The position numbers and the translations under genes were made by a program. Positions 1 through 8,736 of a stretch of 64,000 bases of DNA are shown piece after piece. Source of the DNA: Zooshikella sp050749885. Lineage in GTDB: Bacteria; Pseudomonadota; Gammaproteobacteria; Pseudomonadales; Zooshikellaceae. Each line of letters starts with the position of its first letter. Within the stretch, counting starts at the first letter, position 1. The stretch lies in contig NZ_JBOIUB010000010.1 of assembly GCF_050749885.1 (NCBI RefSeq), forward strand, positions 152,549 to 216,548. The letters run 5' to 3'. Below the pieces are notes generated by a model. The model did not search any database, was not told where the DNA came from, and saw nothing but the letters and a program-made list of their open reading frames with translations.

Positions 1-9
1 GGTGTAGAT

Positions 10-780
10 ATGTTAAAAATAGCGGATAAGACATTTAGCTCTCGATTGTTTACGGGAACTGGCAAATTTAATGATAAAGCGACCATGGTTGCAGCACTAC
101 AAGCATCTGGCTCAGAAATGGTGACGATGGCATTAAAGCGTGTTGATTTGCAGAATAAAGATGATGATATTTTGCAGCCATTGATCGCTCATAAAATGCA
201 TTTATTACCTAATACGTCAGGTGCCCGTACGGCAAAAGATGCTGTTTTTGCGGCTAAATTAGCTCGAGAAGCATTGGAAACTCATTGGGTAAAATTAGAA
301 ATACACCCAGACCCACGGTATTTATTGCCTGACCCGATTGAGACGTTACTTGCAGCGGAACAGTTGGTAAAAGAAGGGTTTGTCGTATTGCCGTATATTC
401 ATGCAGATCCTGTTTTATGTAAACGACTGGAAAGTGTTGGTGTTGCAGCGGTTATGCCTTTAGGCTCACCTATTGGTTCTAATCAAGGCCTTAAAACAAA
501 GGCGTTTTTAGAGATTATTATTGAACAGTCAAATATACCTGTCATTATTGATGCGGGGTTAGGAGCACCAAGTCATGCTGCGGCTGCTATGGAGATAGGG
601 GCTGATGCTGTTTTGGTGAATACGGCAATTGCTGTAGCGGCTGATCCTGTGGCAATGAGTCGAGCATTTGCGCTAGCGGTGCAAGCAGGGCGAATGGCAT
701 TTGAAACAGGGCTGGCAGGGCAACAACAGCAAGCGTTGGCTTCAAGTCCATTAACCGCTTTTTTAGAGGATGTCGGATGA
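10..780 (+). CDS. thiG: Thiazole synthase ThiG
   Basis: ThiG builds the thiazole phosphate ring of thiamine in the cytosol from 1-deoxy-D-xylulose 5-phosphate, dehydroglycine and the thiocarboxylate of ThiS. The 256-residue protein has the usual family length and TIM-barrel pattern. The Schiff-base lysine is visible as K95 in 'HWVKLEIHPD', matching K96 of the Bacillus enzyme, and the C-terminal phosphate-binding part 'DAGLGAPSHAA...GADAVLVNTAIA' is intact. It overlaps thiH by 4 bp (ATGA), so the two are probably translationally coupled. The start lies only 10 bases from the window edge, so a partner thiS and any TPP riboswitch would be outside. Identification is firm from family knowledge. 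Confidence 0.96.
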   Translation: MLKIADKTFSSRLFTGTGKFNDKATMVAALQASGSEMVTMALKRVDLQNKDDDILQPLIAHKMHLLPNTSGARTAKDAVFAAKLAREALETHWVKLEIHPDPRYLLPDPIETLLAAEQLVKEGFVVLPYIHADPVLCKRLESVGVAAVMPLGSPIGSNQGLKTKAFLEIIIEQSNIPVIIDAGLGAPSHAAAAMEIGADAVLVNTAIAVAADPVAMSRAFALAVQAGRMAFETGLAGQQQQALASSPLTAFLEDVG

Positions 781-1910
781 GTTTTTACGACTACCTACAG
801 CATGTTAATTGGAATGAATGTCAGCTTTCCATTGCGAGCAAAACGAAGGCTGATGTAGAGCATGCACTGTCTCGCCAGCGATTAACGCTTAATGATTTTC
901 AAGCATTAATTTCACCTGCCGCTGAACCTTATTTGGAGCAGATGGCACAGCGGAGTATGCAGTTAACTCGGCAGCGTTTTGGCAATACGTTGCAAATGTA
1001 TATTCCGTTATATCTATCGAATCTTTGTTCGAATATTTGTACGTACTGTGGTTTTTCTATTCATAATAAAATCCGCCGCACGACTTTATCTATGGTACAA
1101 CTTGATGCCGAAATTGCGGCAATAAAAAAACTGGGATTCGATCATGTGCTATTGGTGACAGGTGAGTCAGAGCATCGAGTGGGCATGGACTATTTTCGAA
1201 AAGTCATAAAAAAAATAAAACCTTTTTTTTCCCATATATCAATGGAAGTTCAGCCTCTGGATCAACATGAATATGAAGAGCTGATGGGTTTAGGATTAGA
1301 TGCAGTGTTGGTATATCAGGAGACCTATAACCCTGCTACTTATGCAGCGCATCATTTAAGAGGAAAAAAACAGGATTTTCGTTATCGTTTGGAAACGACT
1401 GATCGATTAGGGAAAGCGGGGGTTCATAAAATTGGGATTGGTGCTTTAATTGGTTTAGATGACTGGCGAGCAGATAGTTATCATGTCGCAGTACATTTGG
1501 ATTATTTGCAGCGCACCTATTGGCAGACGAAATATTCTATTTCCTTTCCTCGCTTGCGTCCATGTGCCGGTGAGTTTCAACCAAAGTCGATTATGACCGA
1601 TCGTCAGTTAGTGCAACTGATTTGTGCCTACCGTTTGTTTAATCCTGATGTAGAATTATCGCTGTCAACACGAGAATCTGCTTACTTTAGAAATAATATA
1701 TTGCCATTAGGTATAACCAGTTTAAGTGCGGGTTCAAGCACGCAACCAGGGGGGTATACTGAAGATAGCAAATTCGCACTGGAGCAGTTCGAAATCTCTG
1801 ATGATCGTACCCCAAAACAAATGGAAGAAATGATTAAACTAAAAGGTTTAGAAGTAGTATGGAAAGACTGGGATCATAGTTTAAATACTCCTATAGAGAA
1901 GGGGTTTTAG
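777..1910 (+). CDS. thiH: 2-iminoacetate synthase ThiH (radical SAM)
   Basis: ThiH cleaves tyrosine to p-cresol and dehydroglycine (2-iminoacetate), which feeds ThiG. The radical-SAM [4Fe-4S] motif CxxxCxxC is present as C84, C88 and C91 in 'LCSNICTYCGFS', and the 377-residue length is normal. The C-terminal 'ISFPRLRPCAGEF' and 'LSAGSSTQPGGY' stretches are typical of the family. Having ThiH rather than the oxidase ThiO is the usual choice of facultative or anaerobe-capable gammaproteobacteria. It starts inside the thiG stop region. No clear terminator was seen in the 100 bp before the convergent DUF2845 gene. Confidence 0.96.
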   Translation: MSFYDYLQHVNWNECQLSIASKTKADVEHALSRQRLTLNDFQALISPAAEPYLEQMAQRSMQLTRQRFGNTLQMYIPLYLSNLCSNICTYCGFSIHNKIRRTTLSMVQLDAEIAAIKKLGFDHVLLVTGESEHRVGMDYFRKVIKKIKPFFSHISMEVQPLDQHEYEELMGLGLDAVLVYQETYNPATYAAHHLRGKKQDFRYRLETTDRLGKAGVHKIGIGALIGLDDWRADSYHVAVHLDYLQRTYWQTKYSISFPRLRPCAGEFQPKSIMTDRQLVQLICAYRLFNPDVELSLSTRESAYFRNNILPLGITSLSAGSSTQPGGYTEDSKFALEQFEISDDRTPKQMEEMIKLKGLEVVWKDWDHSLNTPIEKGF

Positions 1911-2010
1911 GTCGCGTAATTGTATACATAGTTACCTTTGCAAAAAATACAGTTTAGAGCATCTATTTTAGGCTAGCTGTGCTAAAGTATATTTTGGGGC
2001 GTGTATGTAT

Positions 2011-2364
2011 TTAATAGCGTTTTCCTGTATTTATTTCTTGCAATATACCACTGTCATTAAAAATCAGGTGTTTGTAAAAACCGCCTGGTTTACCATAAGT
2101 CCATTGTTCAACAGTGTAATAGAGCTTTAGGCCTTGTTTAAGACGGTATTGCAGTGGCTTCGAAAGCTTTTTGGGATCACCTTTGTAATGCCATTCACGC
2201 TCTATAAACTCTTTTTTTAGTGGTGAACCACACTTCTTTATAATAGTATTTTTATCATCTTCTATTTTTATTAATTGACTACCACAACGCATCGTTGAAG
2301 CGCTGTGTGCACTATAAGATTGAGTTAAAAGTAGAAAAATTAATGTTAATAAGTATTTATTCAT
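2011..2364 (-). CDS. Secreted DUF2845-family protein
   Basis: This small exported protein of unknown function belongs to the DUF2845 family. It has a signal peptide (about residues 1-21, ending 'SYSAHS'), then the family pattern 'MRCGSQLIKIED', a conserved 'KKCGSP', and a C-terminal 'VEQWTYGKPGGFYKHLIF' followed by 'INTGKRY'. Two conserved cysteines could form a disulfide. It lies 22 bp downstream of a paralogue on the same strand and is probably co-transcribed with it. A third paralogue sits at 62975-63358. The family name is by motif recognition; the role is unknown. Confidence 0.85.
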   Translation of the reverse strand: MNKYLLTLIFLLLTQSYSAHSASTMRCGSQLIKIEDDKNTIIKKCGSPLKKEFIEREWHYKGDPKKLSKPLQYRLKQGLKLYYTVEQWTYGKPGGFYKHLIFNDSGILQEINTGKRY

Positions 2365-2386
2365 TCTTTTGGTACTCTTTTTTTAT

Positions 2387-2722
2387 TTAATTGATTTTCC
2401 AGCGGCCTCCTGTCTGAATACTACGTACTTGACCATTGTGAAAAGTGACATATTTATATAACTCACCTTTTTTACCATAGGTCCATTGGGTCACAACTTC
2501 TTCACTAACGCGTACTCTAGTGCCGGTACCATTTAAGTCATGCTCTTCTGCTACAGTACCAAGGTTTTCCTTTAAGATAGGTTCTCCACACATATTAAGT
2601 ACTTCAATTGTGCTTTCACCACCATTAACAGAGTATTGTCCACAACGTAAGCTATCAGCATGACTGGCTTGTATTAAAAGTAGTGATAATGAAAATTTTA
2701 AAAAAAATGATTTGATTTTCAT
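2387..2722 (-). CDS. Secreted DUF2845-family protein
   Basis: A paralogue of the next gene, probably first in a two-gene unit. The signal peptide covers about residues 1-22 ('LLLIQASHADS'). The mature part shows 'LRCGQYSVNGGES', 'LNMCGEPILKE', then 'VVTQWTYGKKGELYKYVTF' and 'IQTGGRWKIN', which is the DUF2845 layout. It has a few more residues between the second cysteine and the WTYG motif than its neighbour. About 270 bp of AT-rich sequence with no gene separates it from the gene at 2990-3709. Function is unknown. Confidence 0.85.
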   Translation of the reverse strand: MKIKSFFLKFSLSLLLIQASHADSLRCGQYSVNGGESTIEVLNMCGEPILKENLGTVAEEHDLNGTGTRVRVSEEVVTQWTYGKKGELYKYVTFHNGQVRSIQTGGRWKIN

Positions 2723-2989
2723 AGGTGAGCTCTTTAATTATAAAAAAGTATTTTAACACCGGATTATTGTTTAATCTATAGGGGAGGAAATATATTGGTT
2801 TGATACATTTTGATAAATATTGAAGTTATTTGTTAAAAATAAATAATTGGTTGTGATTGTTGTAGTCGCTGGTGAAAGAGTATGGATAGAAAAATTGAAT
2901 TAGAGTTTTATAGAATAAAAAAAACAGTAAGGTTGTTGGGAAAAGTAGCTTACTATTGAAAAATAAGGAAGCTTGTGAATATGTGGGGA

Positions 2990-3709
2990 TTACTGGATTG
3001 CATAGTATTTATTTCTGATGAGGGATTCAATACGTTTATAGGTTCCATTTGCTTTCATTTTCTTTAGAGTGATTGAAATTTTATTAATTAGTTTTGAATG
3101 TTTGTTGTTTAAGTAAGTATGCAAATTTATCGTTGATAGTATATGAATATATAAATCTGGTTTGTATTCGGTATTATAAGTTATTGCTTCAATGAAAAAG
3201 TCGGAAGTAACAAGATTGTCAATTCGCTCTTTCTTGAGAAGTTTGAAAAGAGTTGAATAATTTGAAATGGTAAAAATGTTAGGGACATTTTCTTCAAGTA
3301 TTCTAATACCTTTTAAAACTCCATTTTTATATGGTTTTAAATCACTGTAACTGGAAAAGGTTGAATTAGGGTTATAGTTGACTACGAAAACAGGTACCTT
3401 AAGAATTGGCTCTGTTATAGGTACAAGGTTGTTAGTAATCTCAGGATCGATTTGCTTAAGATTAGCTACTCTTAAGACTTCTCCATCTCCCTCTGAATTC
3501 GCTCTAGATATACTTCGTCTGTATGGCTCAATAATAAAAATTGTATGGTAGTTATTTTGTTTGAATGCTTTTTCAAGGATGGCTTGAGCAAGCTTTGCAT
3601 CAGGAGTATCAAATGAGGTGAAAAAGCGAAGGGTTTGAGGTGATCCAAATAGATTGGCGCATACCAATAAAAGGGTTAATAGCAAGGGTATGGTACCTAA
3701 TTTACACAC
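2990..3709 (-). CDS. Periplasmic solute-binding-like protein (SBP_bac_3-like)
   Basis: A 239-residue exported protein with a signal peptide (residues 1-22, 'LLLTLLLVCANLFGS'). Its pattern 'TLRFFTSFDTPDAKLAQAILEKAFKQ...IIEPYRRSISRANSEGDGEVLRV' resembles the transporter-substrate-binding (PF00497-like) proteins found in many marine gammaproteobacteria as orphans without permease genes. No ABC permease or ATPase lies nearby. Whether it binds a solute, or serves as a stand-alone sensor module, cannot be told. A second, weaker-looking reason for assignment is the conserved 'R' rich 'EPYRRS' segment seen in such orphans. Confidence 0.65.
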   Translation of the reverse strand: MCKLGTIPLLLTLLLVCANLFGSPQTLRFFTSFDTPDAKLAQAILEKAFKQNNYHTIFIIEPYRRSISRANSEGDGEVLRVANLKQIDPEITNNLVPITEPILKVPVFVVNYNPNSTFSSYSDLKPYKNGVLKGIRILEENVPNIFTISNYSTLFKLLKKERIDNLVTSDFFIEAITYNTEYKPDLYIHILSTINLHTYLNNKHSKLINKISITLKKMKANGTYKRIESLIRNKYYAIQ

Positions 3710-3896
3710 TTTTCGTGTTCACTTTACGTTGTAATCTGTAGCTGGATTCATATATTTAATGAGCCAAGGTAACTGTCACTCCTATATAGTGAGTATAGTT
3801 GAAATCATAACAATAAAACGTTGTATTTTTCCTACATTCATATGGGAAATAATGTGTACTGAAATTTCTATAATCTGATAGGTTACTACAAAAGAC

Positions 3897-3921
3897 AAAG
3901 AGAGAGGTGTAGCCTCTCTCT
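3897..3921 (-). terminator. Hairpin terminator of the Cys-rich secreted protein gene
   Basis: A 9-bp perfect stem pairs bases 3899-3907 with 3913-3921 around a 5-base loop. Read on the minus strand the stem is followed by a T-rich run (TTTGTCTTTTG). It lies about 30 bp beyond the stop of the minus-strand gene at 3951-4352. Confidence 0.7.
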
Positions 3922-3950
3922 ATAGAATAGCTAGCAGATCATTGCTGTGT

Positions 3951-4352
3951 TTAGAATAAAGAAAGAACACATTGACCAAGGCGTTGATCATATTCTCCGA
4001 TACCACTACAGTCACAGTAGCTTGGATAGCCTACAGGGTTAATATCACGGGTACAGATACGGTTAGGTGGAACTTGAATTGAGCAAGAGCTTTTAATGCT
4101 GCGTTTGTCAAAGCCTTTATTTGTAGCGTCTGATAAATTGTCAATGATACAGTAACCTACCTTGGAGTCATAGCTGTAGCCTTCATCGCAAGTGCAAATG
4201 CTGGAATTACCACAAGGATTTATATCCATTGTGCAAATGCCATTAGGTCTTTTAACGGCTGCTTTATCTGAGTCAGCTATAGCGTGAATAGGTGATAAGA
4301 GTGCTACCATGGTAGCTATGCAGGCACTTTTTAATAGAGTATTCATTGTCAT
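3951..4352 (-). CDS. Small secreted Cys-rich protein with two internal repeats
   Basis: A 133-residue protein with a signal peptide (to about residue 26, 'SPIHAIADS'). The mature part holds two copies of a roughly 35-residue unit with the pattern ICTxDINPxGxxSxCxCxxGxxYDxxxGxC. They are about residues 40-71 and 99-130, joined by 'KRSIKSSCSIQVPP'. The second copy has lost one cysteine (NPVG instead of NPCG). The spacing recalls small EGF-like or toxin-like disulfide folds, but I recognise no named family. It has its own terminator and sits alone between gene-poor stretches. Possible roles, all inferred, include an extracellular binding or inhibitory protein. Confidence 0.7.
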   Translation of the reverse strand: MTMNTLLKSACIATMVALLSPIHAIADSDKAAVKRPNGICTMDINPCGNSSICTCDEGYSYDSKVGYCIIDNLSDATNKGFDKRSIKSSCSIQVPPNRICTRDINPVGYPSYCDCSGIGEYDQRLGQCVLSLF

Positions 4353-4945
4353 TTCCTTGCTTCTTTATGTTTTTAGCGTGCCACCAAAGACAAGCAGAAT
4401 AACTTATTTTACTTCGAATAAAACTCGTTAGTCACCACTACTCTCAGTTATATACACTTACCTGGTGGAGAAATATACACAGATATATTAACTGTGTATT
4501 ATAAAGCTTCCTTTTTTTGTGTGTACTATAGTTTTGCCTGCGCATTTATACAACACATAATGTATTAAATTATATGACTTTCGTCAATTGTATGAATAAA
4601 ACAATTAAAAACATGTGAGTAATAATCATGGCTGTTTTATAAGGTAGCTTATAAGTAATTAAAAATAATCCTATGCTTATTGAAATGTTTTTTTTACCAC
4701 GTTTTTTAATGATTAAAGCGGAATGTTGATTAAAACATGACTTGTGGTAAATGAAATAAAAGAGCAAATGATAGAATGTCAAGAAGAAGTATGCGTGTTA
4801 TTATTTATATTTTTGTATGATTTTTGTTCTGGTTTATCTTTAAGCACTTTACAAGGCGTTTGTTAGAATTACTAAAAATGGACGAAAAGGGGGAGAATCC
4901 ATTAGGCTATTACTTTCTAAGTGATTATCAACTAGGACATTAATA
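4353..4945. other. AT-rich intergenic stretch, no convincing gene
   Basis: This 593-bp region carries the upstream regions of the Cys-rich gene (left) and of the YghU-like gene (right). A 70-codon minus-strand reading frame at 4570-4782 has low-complexity sequence and no good ribosome site, and is not accepted. No strong hairpin was seen. Confidence 0.5.
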
Positions 4946-5818
4946 ATGGCAGAGTCTACTTACATTCCTCCTAAAGTTTGGCAATGGGATAAAGATAATG
5001 GTGGCGCATTTGCTAACATTAATCGACCAATAGCAGGGCCTACCCATGAAAAAGAGCTGCCTGTGGGAGCACACCCCTTACAGCTATACTCTTTAGCGAC
5101 GCCTAACGGTGTTAAAATAACCATTATGCTGGAGGAGCTACTAGAAAAAGGCTTTAATGAGGCTGAGTATGATGCCCATCTTATTAAAATAACAGAAGGG
5201 GAGCAGTTTAGTTCTGGGTTTGTGAGCGTAAATCCAAATTCCAAAATTCCAGCACTTTTAGATAAGAGCGTTGATCCAGCCATTCGTATTTTTGAGTCTG
5301 GTTCAATTTTACTTTACCTTGCTGAAAAATTTGGTGCTTTCCTTCCTCAAGAGGCAGCAAAACGTACAGAGTGTTTGTCCTGGTTATTTTGGCAAATGGG
5401 TAGTGCCCCCTTATTAGGTGGTGGTTTTGGGCATTTTTTCGCCTATGCACCTGAAAAATATGAGTACCCTATTAATCGCTATACCATGGAGGTAAAAAGA
5501 CAATTGGATGTACTTGATCGTCAGCTTGCTGAGCATCAATTTGTTAGTGGTCAAGATTACACCATTGCTGATATGGCCATTTGGCCTTGGTATGGTGCTT
5601 TGGTTAAGAATACTGTTTATGAGGCAGCAGAATTTCTTGATGCTCAACATTACACTAATGTATTACGTTGGGCGGATGAAATAGGTGAACGCTCCGCAGT
5701 AAAAAGAGGAAGGATGGTTAATCGAACATGGGGTGATTTAAACGAACAGCTTCATGAACGGCATGATGCCAGTGATTTTGAAACAAAAACTCAAGATAAG
5801 TTAGAAGCGGAAAAATAG
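4946..5818 (+). CDS. yghU: Glutathione transferase / disulfide-bond oxidoreductase, YghU type
   Basis: A cytosolic GST-family protein of 290 residues, close to the 288 of E. coli YghU. YghU-type enzymes bind two glutathiones and reduce disulfides or organic peroxides. The N-terminal extension 'YIPPKVWQWDKDNGGAFANI' and 'NRPIAGPTHEKELPVG' is diagnostic of the group. It is followed by a thioredoxin-like domain ('LYSLATPNGVKITIMLEEL', 'NPNSKIPAL', 'ESGSILLYLAEK') and an all-helical C-terminal domain ('QDYTIADMAIWPWYG'). It appears monocistronic and converges on the reductase gene at 6114. Confidence 0.92.
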   Translation: MAESTYIPPKVWQWDKDNGGAFANINRPIAGPTHEKELPVGAHPLQLYSLATPNGVKITIMLEELLEKGFNEAEYDAHLIKITEGEQFSSGFVSVNPNSKIPALLDKSVDPAIRIFESGSILLYLAEKFGAFLPQEAAKRTECLSWLFWQMGSAPLLGGGFGHFFAYAPEKYEYPINRYTMEVKRQLDVLDRQLAEHQFVSGQDYTIADMAIWPWYGALVKNTVYEAAEFLDAQHYTNVLRWADEIGERSAVKRGRMVNRTWGDLNEQLHERHDASDFETKTQDKLEAEK

Positions 5819-5997
5819 TTTTATTTTAAATAAAAATTATTTTTAGATGTGTCCTTAAGCTTTTGGTTCGCCTGTATGTGGGGAATAGCTCTTGCGGCTT
5901 TTTGACAAATACAGGCTTCATTTTCTTAAGTAATAATGTGTTATTTATGTATCGTGAAACTCATTTGGTTTGATCGTATTAATTTTTCAGTGATAGA

Positions 5998-6025
5998 TAG
6001 TAAGGGGGAATACTCCCTCTTACTA
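5998..6025. terminator. Palindrome between convergent genes
   Basis: A roughly 12-bp stem (TAGTAAGGGGG against CCCTCTTACTA, with a mismatch) closes over a 4-base loop between the convergent yghU and reductase genes. There is no clear T-run on either side, so a terminator role is only plausible from position. Confidence 0.4.
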
Positions 6026-6113
6026 TGTTAGACGAGCAAAGCAAATGGACGTACAGCATTATCAATGTGGTACTTAATATAAGTATCTTTCAGTATACTG
6101 TAATGGTTCGATT

Positions 6114-7175
6114 TCATACGCTTAGTGTTGGATAATCGATATACCCTTGGTTTGTACCTCCATAGAAGGTACTACGGTCAGCCTCATTCAGTGGAGCCCC
6201 ACGTTTTAAGCGCGTGACAAAGTCAGGATTAGCTAGCACCATTTGTCCGTAAGCTTCTAAATCGGCTAAGCCTGCAGCGAGATCTTTACCAATCTGATCC
6301 CGTGGGCGATTAGGACGATTCAATATTAATGGTTGATCCCATAATTGACGAATATCATTTAAGAGTGCTTCATTGCCCATATCCATAATATGTAAGTAAG
6401 CTAAGCTTAGTTTATTCAGTTCGCCAACCAGATAGCGATACAGTGCAGAACCTTCTTCACCTTCATCGATACCCCATATAGTCGTACCCGGTGACAGACG
6501 AATGGCAGTTCGATCAGCCCCGATTTCCTCTGTAATCGCTTTGGTCACTTCAATGGCAAAGCGTGCTCGGTTCTCAATGAAGCCACCATATTCATCAGTA
6601 CGCGTATTGGCACTTGGCGCAAAGAATTGTTGAATGAGATAAGCGTTTGCACCATGAACTTCTACACCATCTGCACCTGCTTCAATAGCGCGACGAGCAG
6701 CATGGCGAAAGTCATCAACTGTCTTATGAACTTCACTAGTACTGAGTGCGCGAGGCGTTGGAATACCCTTCATTCCAGTTGCAGTAAACATTTGCGTTTG
6801 GGGGGAAATGGCTGAAGGTGCGACACCCTGACGTTTGTGCAGTGTATTATCAGGATGGGACATACGACCCACATGCATCAACTGAATAAAGAGGTGCCCA
6901 CCTTTTTCATGAACAGCATTAACCGTTTTTTTCCAGCTTGTGACATGGGCATCTGTATAAATCCCAGGTGTCATTAAATAGCCCTGTCCATCATCAGAAG
7001 GCTGTGCACCCTCAGAGACAATAAGACCAATACTGGCACGTTGCGCGTAATACTCTGCAGCAAAGTCGCCAAGTGTTCCGTTGAGTTTGGCGCGTGAGCG
7101 TGTCATGGGTGCCATGACCAGACGATTAGACAGTTGATAACGACCAACTTCGATAGGTTCAAATAGTGTACTCAT
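6114..7175 (-). CDS. nemA: Old yellow enzyme family alkene reductase (NemA-like)
   Basis: An FMN-dependent, NAD(P)H-using ene-reductase of 353 residues, the length of N-ethylmaleimide reductase. It reduces activated C=C bonds and often nitro compounds or electrophiles. Visible motifs are 'NRLVMAPMTRSRA' (FMN site), 'QLMHVGRMSHP', the substrate-binding His/Asn in 'EVHGANAYLIQQFFAP', and 'NTRTDEYGGFIENR'. It is divergent from a LysR regulator with a 168-bp shared upstream region containing a perfect 13-bp palindrome, so that regulator probably controls it in response to electrophiles. Confidence 0.93.
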   Translation of the reverse strand: MSTLFEPIEVGRYQLSNRLVMAPMTRSRAKLNGTLGDFAAEYYAQRASIGLIVSEGAQPSDDGQGYLMTPGIYTDAHVTSWKKTVNAVHEKGGHLFIQLMHVGRMSHPDNTLHKRQGVAPSAISPQTQMFTATGMKGIPTPRALSTSEVHKTVDDFRHAARRAIEAGADGVEVHGANAYLIQQFFAPSANTRTDEYGGFIENRARFAIEVTKAITEEIGADRTAIRLSPGTTIWGIDEGEEGSALYRYLVGELNKLSLAYLHIMDMGNEALLNDIRQLWDQPLILNRPNRPRDQIGKDLAAGLADLEAYGQMVLANPDFVTRLKRGAPLNEADRSTFYGGTNQGYIDYPTLSV

Positions 7176-7232
7176 GTGCTGCTCCTTATTGAATTGCGTA
7201 GTAGCATCATCTGTCTTTTCAGAACTAACGCT

Positions 7233-7262
7233 GTGAACTGTTCACGAGCCAAGGGGGCTTGG
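7233..7262. promoter_or_regulatory. Candidate operator in the reductase/LysR divergent region
   Basis: Two adjacent dyads lie between the divergent starts. GTGAACTGTTCAC (7233-7245) is a perfect 6+1+6 palindrome, and CCAAGGGGGCTTGG (7249-7262) has 5-bp arms around GGGG. LysR regulators usually bind dyads in exactly such regions. Which protein binds here is inferred from position only. Confidence 0.5.
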
Positions 7263-7343
7263 AGTGACATAGTATTCACTAATGATCTGAGGGGATAAAT
7301 ATGCCAAAATGAAAATGATTGATGCATTAATGGAGCAATATTA

Positions 7344-8210
7344 ATGGAACTTCTAAAAGACATGGCACTTTTCGTTGAAGTGGGCAAAGTGATGAACTTC
7401 CGCAAAGCCGCTGAGTCTTTGGATATGCCCAGCTCAACGTTGTCTCGTCGAATCAGCAAGCTAGAAAAAGCCATTGGCTTACGTTTGCTGCATCGCACTA
7501 CGCGTAAAGTGGAATTAACAGAAGCTGGGCAGATATATTTTGAACGTTGCAAGCGTATTGTTGATGAAGCGAAACTTGCTCATGAGCAATTAGGAGAAAT
7601 GCTTGCTCAACCAAGTGGTTTATTACGGGCTTCTGTACCAGTTGATTTTGCGACTATCTATTTAGCGCCTCTACTTGCCGAATTTGCTGAACAATATCCA
7701 GGTATTAATTTTGAATTAGATTTAACGCCAAGGCAGGTTGATTTAATTTCAGAAAATGTGGATGTTGCTATCAGAATGGGGGAGCCACCCAATTCTAATT
7801 TAATCGCCAGAAAATTAACGCAGCTTACGGGGAAATTATTTGCTTCACCACATTATTTAGCGCGTGCAGGTAGTCCCAATCACCCATTGCAACTGGCTAA
7901 TCACAACTGTATAGGTTTTCCGAGAAGTGGAAACTGGGTTTTTCAACGAGGAGATGAGTTAGTGGGAGTCGAAGTGGGTGGTCGTTTTATGCTTAATAAT
8001 GTAGGAATGATGCGGCGGCTGGCTACGTTGGATCAGGGAGTAATTATGATTCCTCCACAAGCAATTGCTGAAGAGTTAAAATTGAATTTATTGATACCTG
8101 TTATGCCAGAATGGTCAGGTAAACCCATCCCCGTTTATGCTTTAACTGAAACAAGGTTACTACCCGCTAAAACACGGTGTATTATTGATTTTTTAAGGGA
8201 TAATATTTAG
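7344..8210 (+). CDS. LysR-family transcriptional regulator
   Basis: A 288-residue regulator with an N-terminal winged helix-turn-helix (about residues 1-60, 'FRKAAESLDMPSSTLSRRISKLEKAIGLRLLHRTTR') and a periplasmic-binding-protein-like effector domain (about 90-285, 'LLRASVPVDFATIYLAPLL...DVAIRMGEPPNSNLIARKL'). It belongs to the branch next to short-chain reductases and ene-reductases. It is transcribed away from the nemA-like gene and most likely controls that gene and itself. The effector is unknown. Confidence 0.92.
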   Translation: MELLKDMALFVEVGKVMNFRKAAESLDMPSSTLSRRISKLEKAIGLRLLHRTTRKVELTEAGQIYFERCKRIVDEAKLAHEQLGEMLAQPSGLLRASVPVDFATIYLAPLLAEFAEQYPGINFELDLTPRQVDLISENVDVAIRMGEPPNSNLIARKLTQLTGKLFASPHYLARAGSPNHPLQLANHNCIGFPRSGNWVFQRGDELVGVEVGGRFMLNNVGMMRRLATLDQGVIMIPPQAIAEELKLNLLIPVMPEWSGKPIPVYALTETRLLPAKTRCIIDFLRDNI

Positions 8211-8322
8211 TAAATTTGTATAACGCTTGTTTGGGGATATTCAGTCTGAAAGATAAGCATAAGAAGATAATAAGTGATCAGGGAGACCGTTTTAAAGGCT
8301 ATTTTATTAAAGCATTTTCATA

Positions 8323-8426
8323 CAACAGTTGGATAACTCACGTTGAACATGCCGTGAATCCATCCTTGGAGGCTTGGTTGCCGCTTCCTTGCGGCAAACA
8401 GTTCAACATGAGCTATCCAAATGTTG
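8323..8426. repeat. Palindromic MITE/REP-like element, copy 1
   Basis: Terminal inverted arms of 26 bp (8323-8348 and 8401-8426) match with only three mismatches. Inside lies a second hairpin, TTGCCGC-ttcctt-GCGGCAA. A diverged copy in the same orientation lies at 12735-12838. No coding capacity is convincing; the short frame crossing it is an artefact of the repeat. Confidence 0.8.
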
Positions 8427-8427
8427 C

Positions 8428-8736
8428 TTACCAAGTAAGCCTTAGTAAAAAACATAAAATCAAGCATATAGCTAATGTGATTCGTACTACTTTCCTCTCT
8501 AATTGAACTGTGATGGATTGACTAAAAAAGTAGAGCAATGCGGAAAGTATAATAAATAAGACTAGAGCTACATTTGCGCCAAAAACATCATCTGGATCTG
8601 CTGAAGTCTTGGAGTGAGAGTCTATGTAGTTGTATTCATTAGGATCAAAACTACTTAATGGGAGTAGCAAAAAGCAGTTTGTCAACAATATTATATATAA
8701 TAAAATCCTTTTCACGATTTCAACCATTAGATTCAT
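8428..8736 (-). CDS. Small predicted membrane protein, unknown
   Basis: A 102-residue frame with three hydrophobic helices (about 9-27, 52-72 and 84-101) separated by a polar acidic loop 'SSFDPNEYNYIDSHSK'. I recognise no family. The stop codon lies directly against the end of the palindromic element at 8323-8426, so the 3' end may have been reshaped by its insertion. The start has a poor ribosome site and the fourth codon is also ATG. It could be a real orphan inner-membrane protein or a chance frame. Confidence 0.45.
   Translation of the reverse strand: MNLMVEIVKRILLYIILLTNCFLLLPLSSFDPNEYNYIDSHSKTSADPDDVFGANVALVLFIILSALLYFFSQSITVQLERKVVRITLAICLILCFLLRLTW

Noticed and set aside
4570..4782. 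70-codon minus-strand frame
   Set aside because: Low-complexity AT-rich translation, no ribosome site and no recognisable domain.
8216..8506. 96-codon plus-strand frame after the LysR gene
   Set aside because: Most of it is the palindromic repeat element; the translated similarity at 12.7 kb is due to the repeat and not to a protein.
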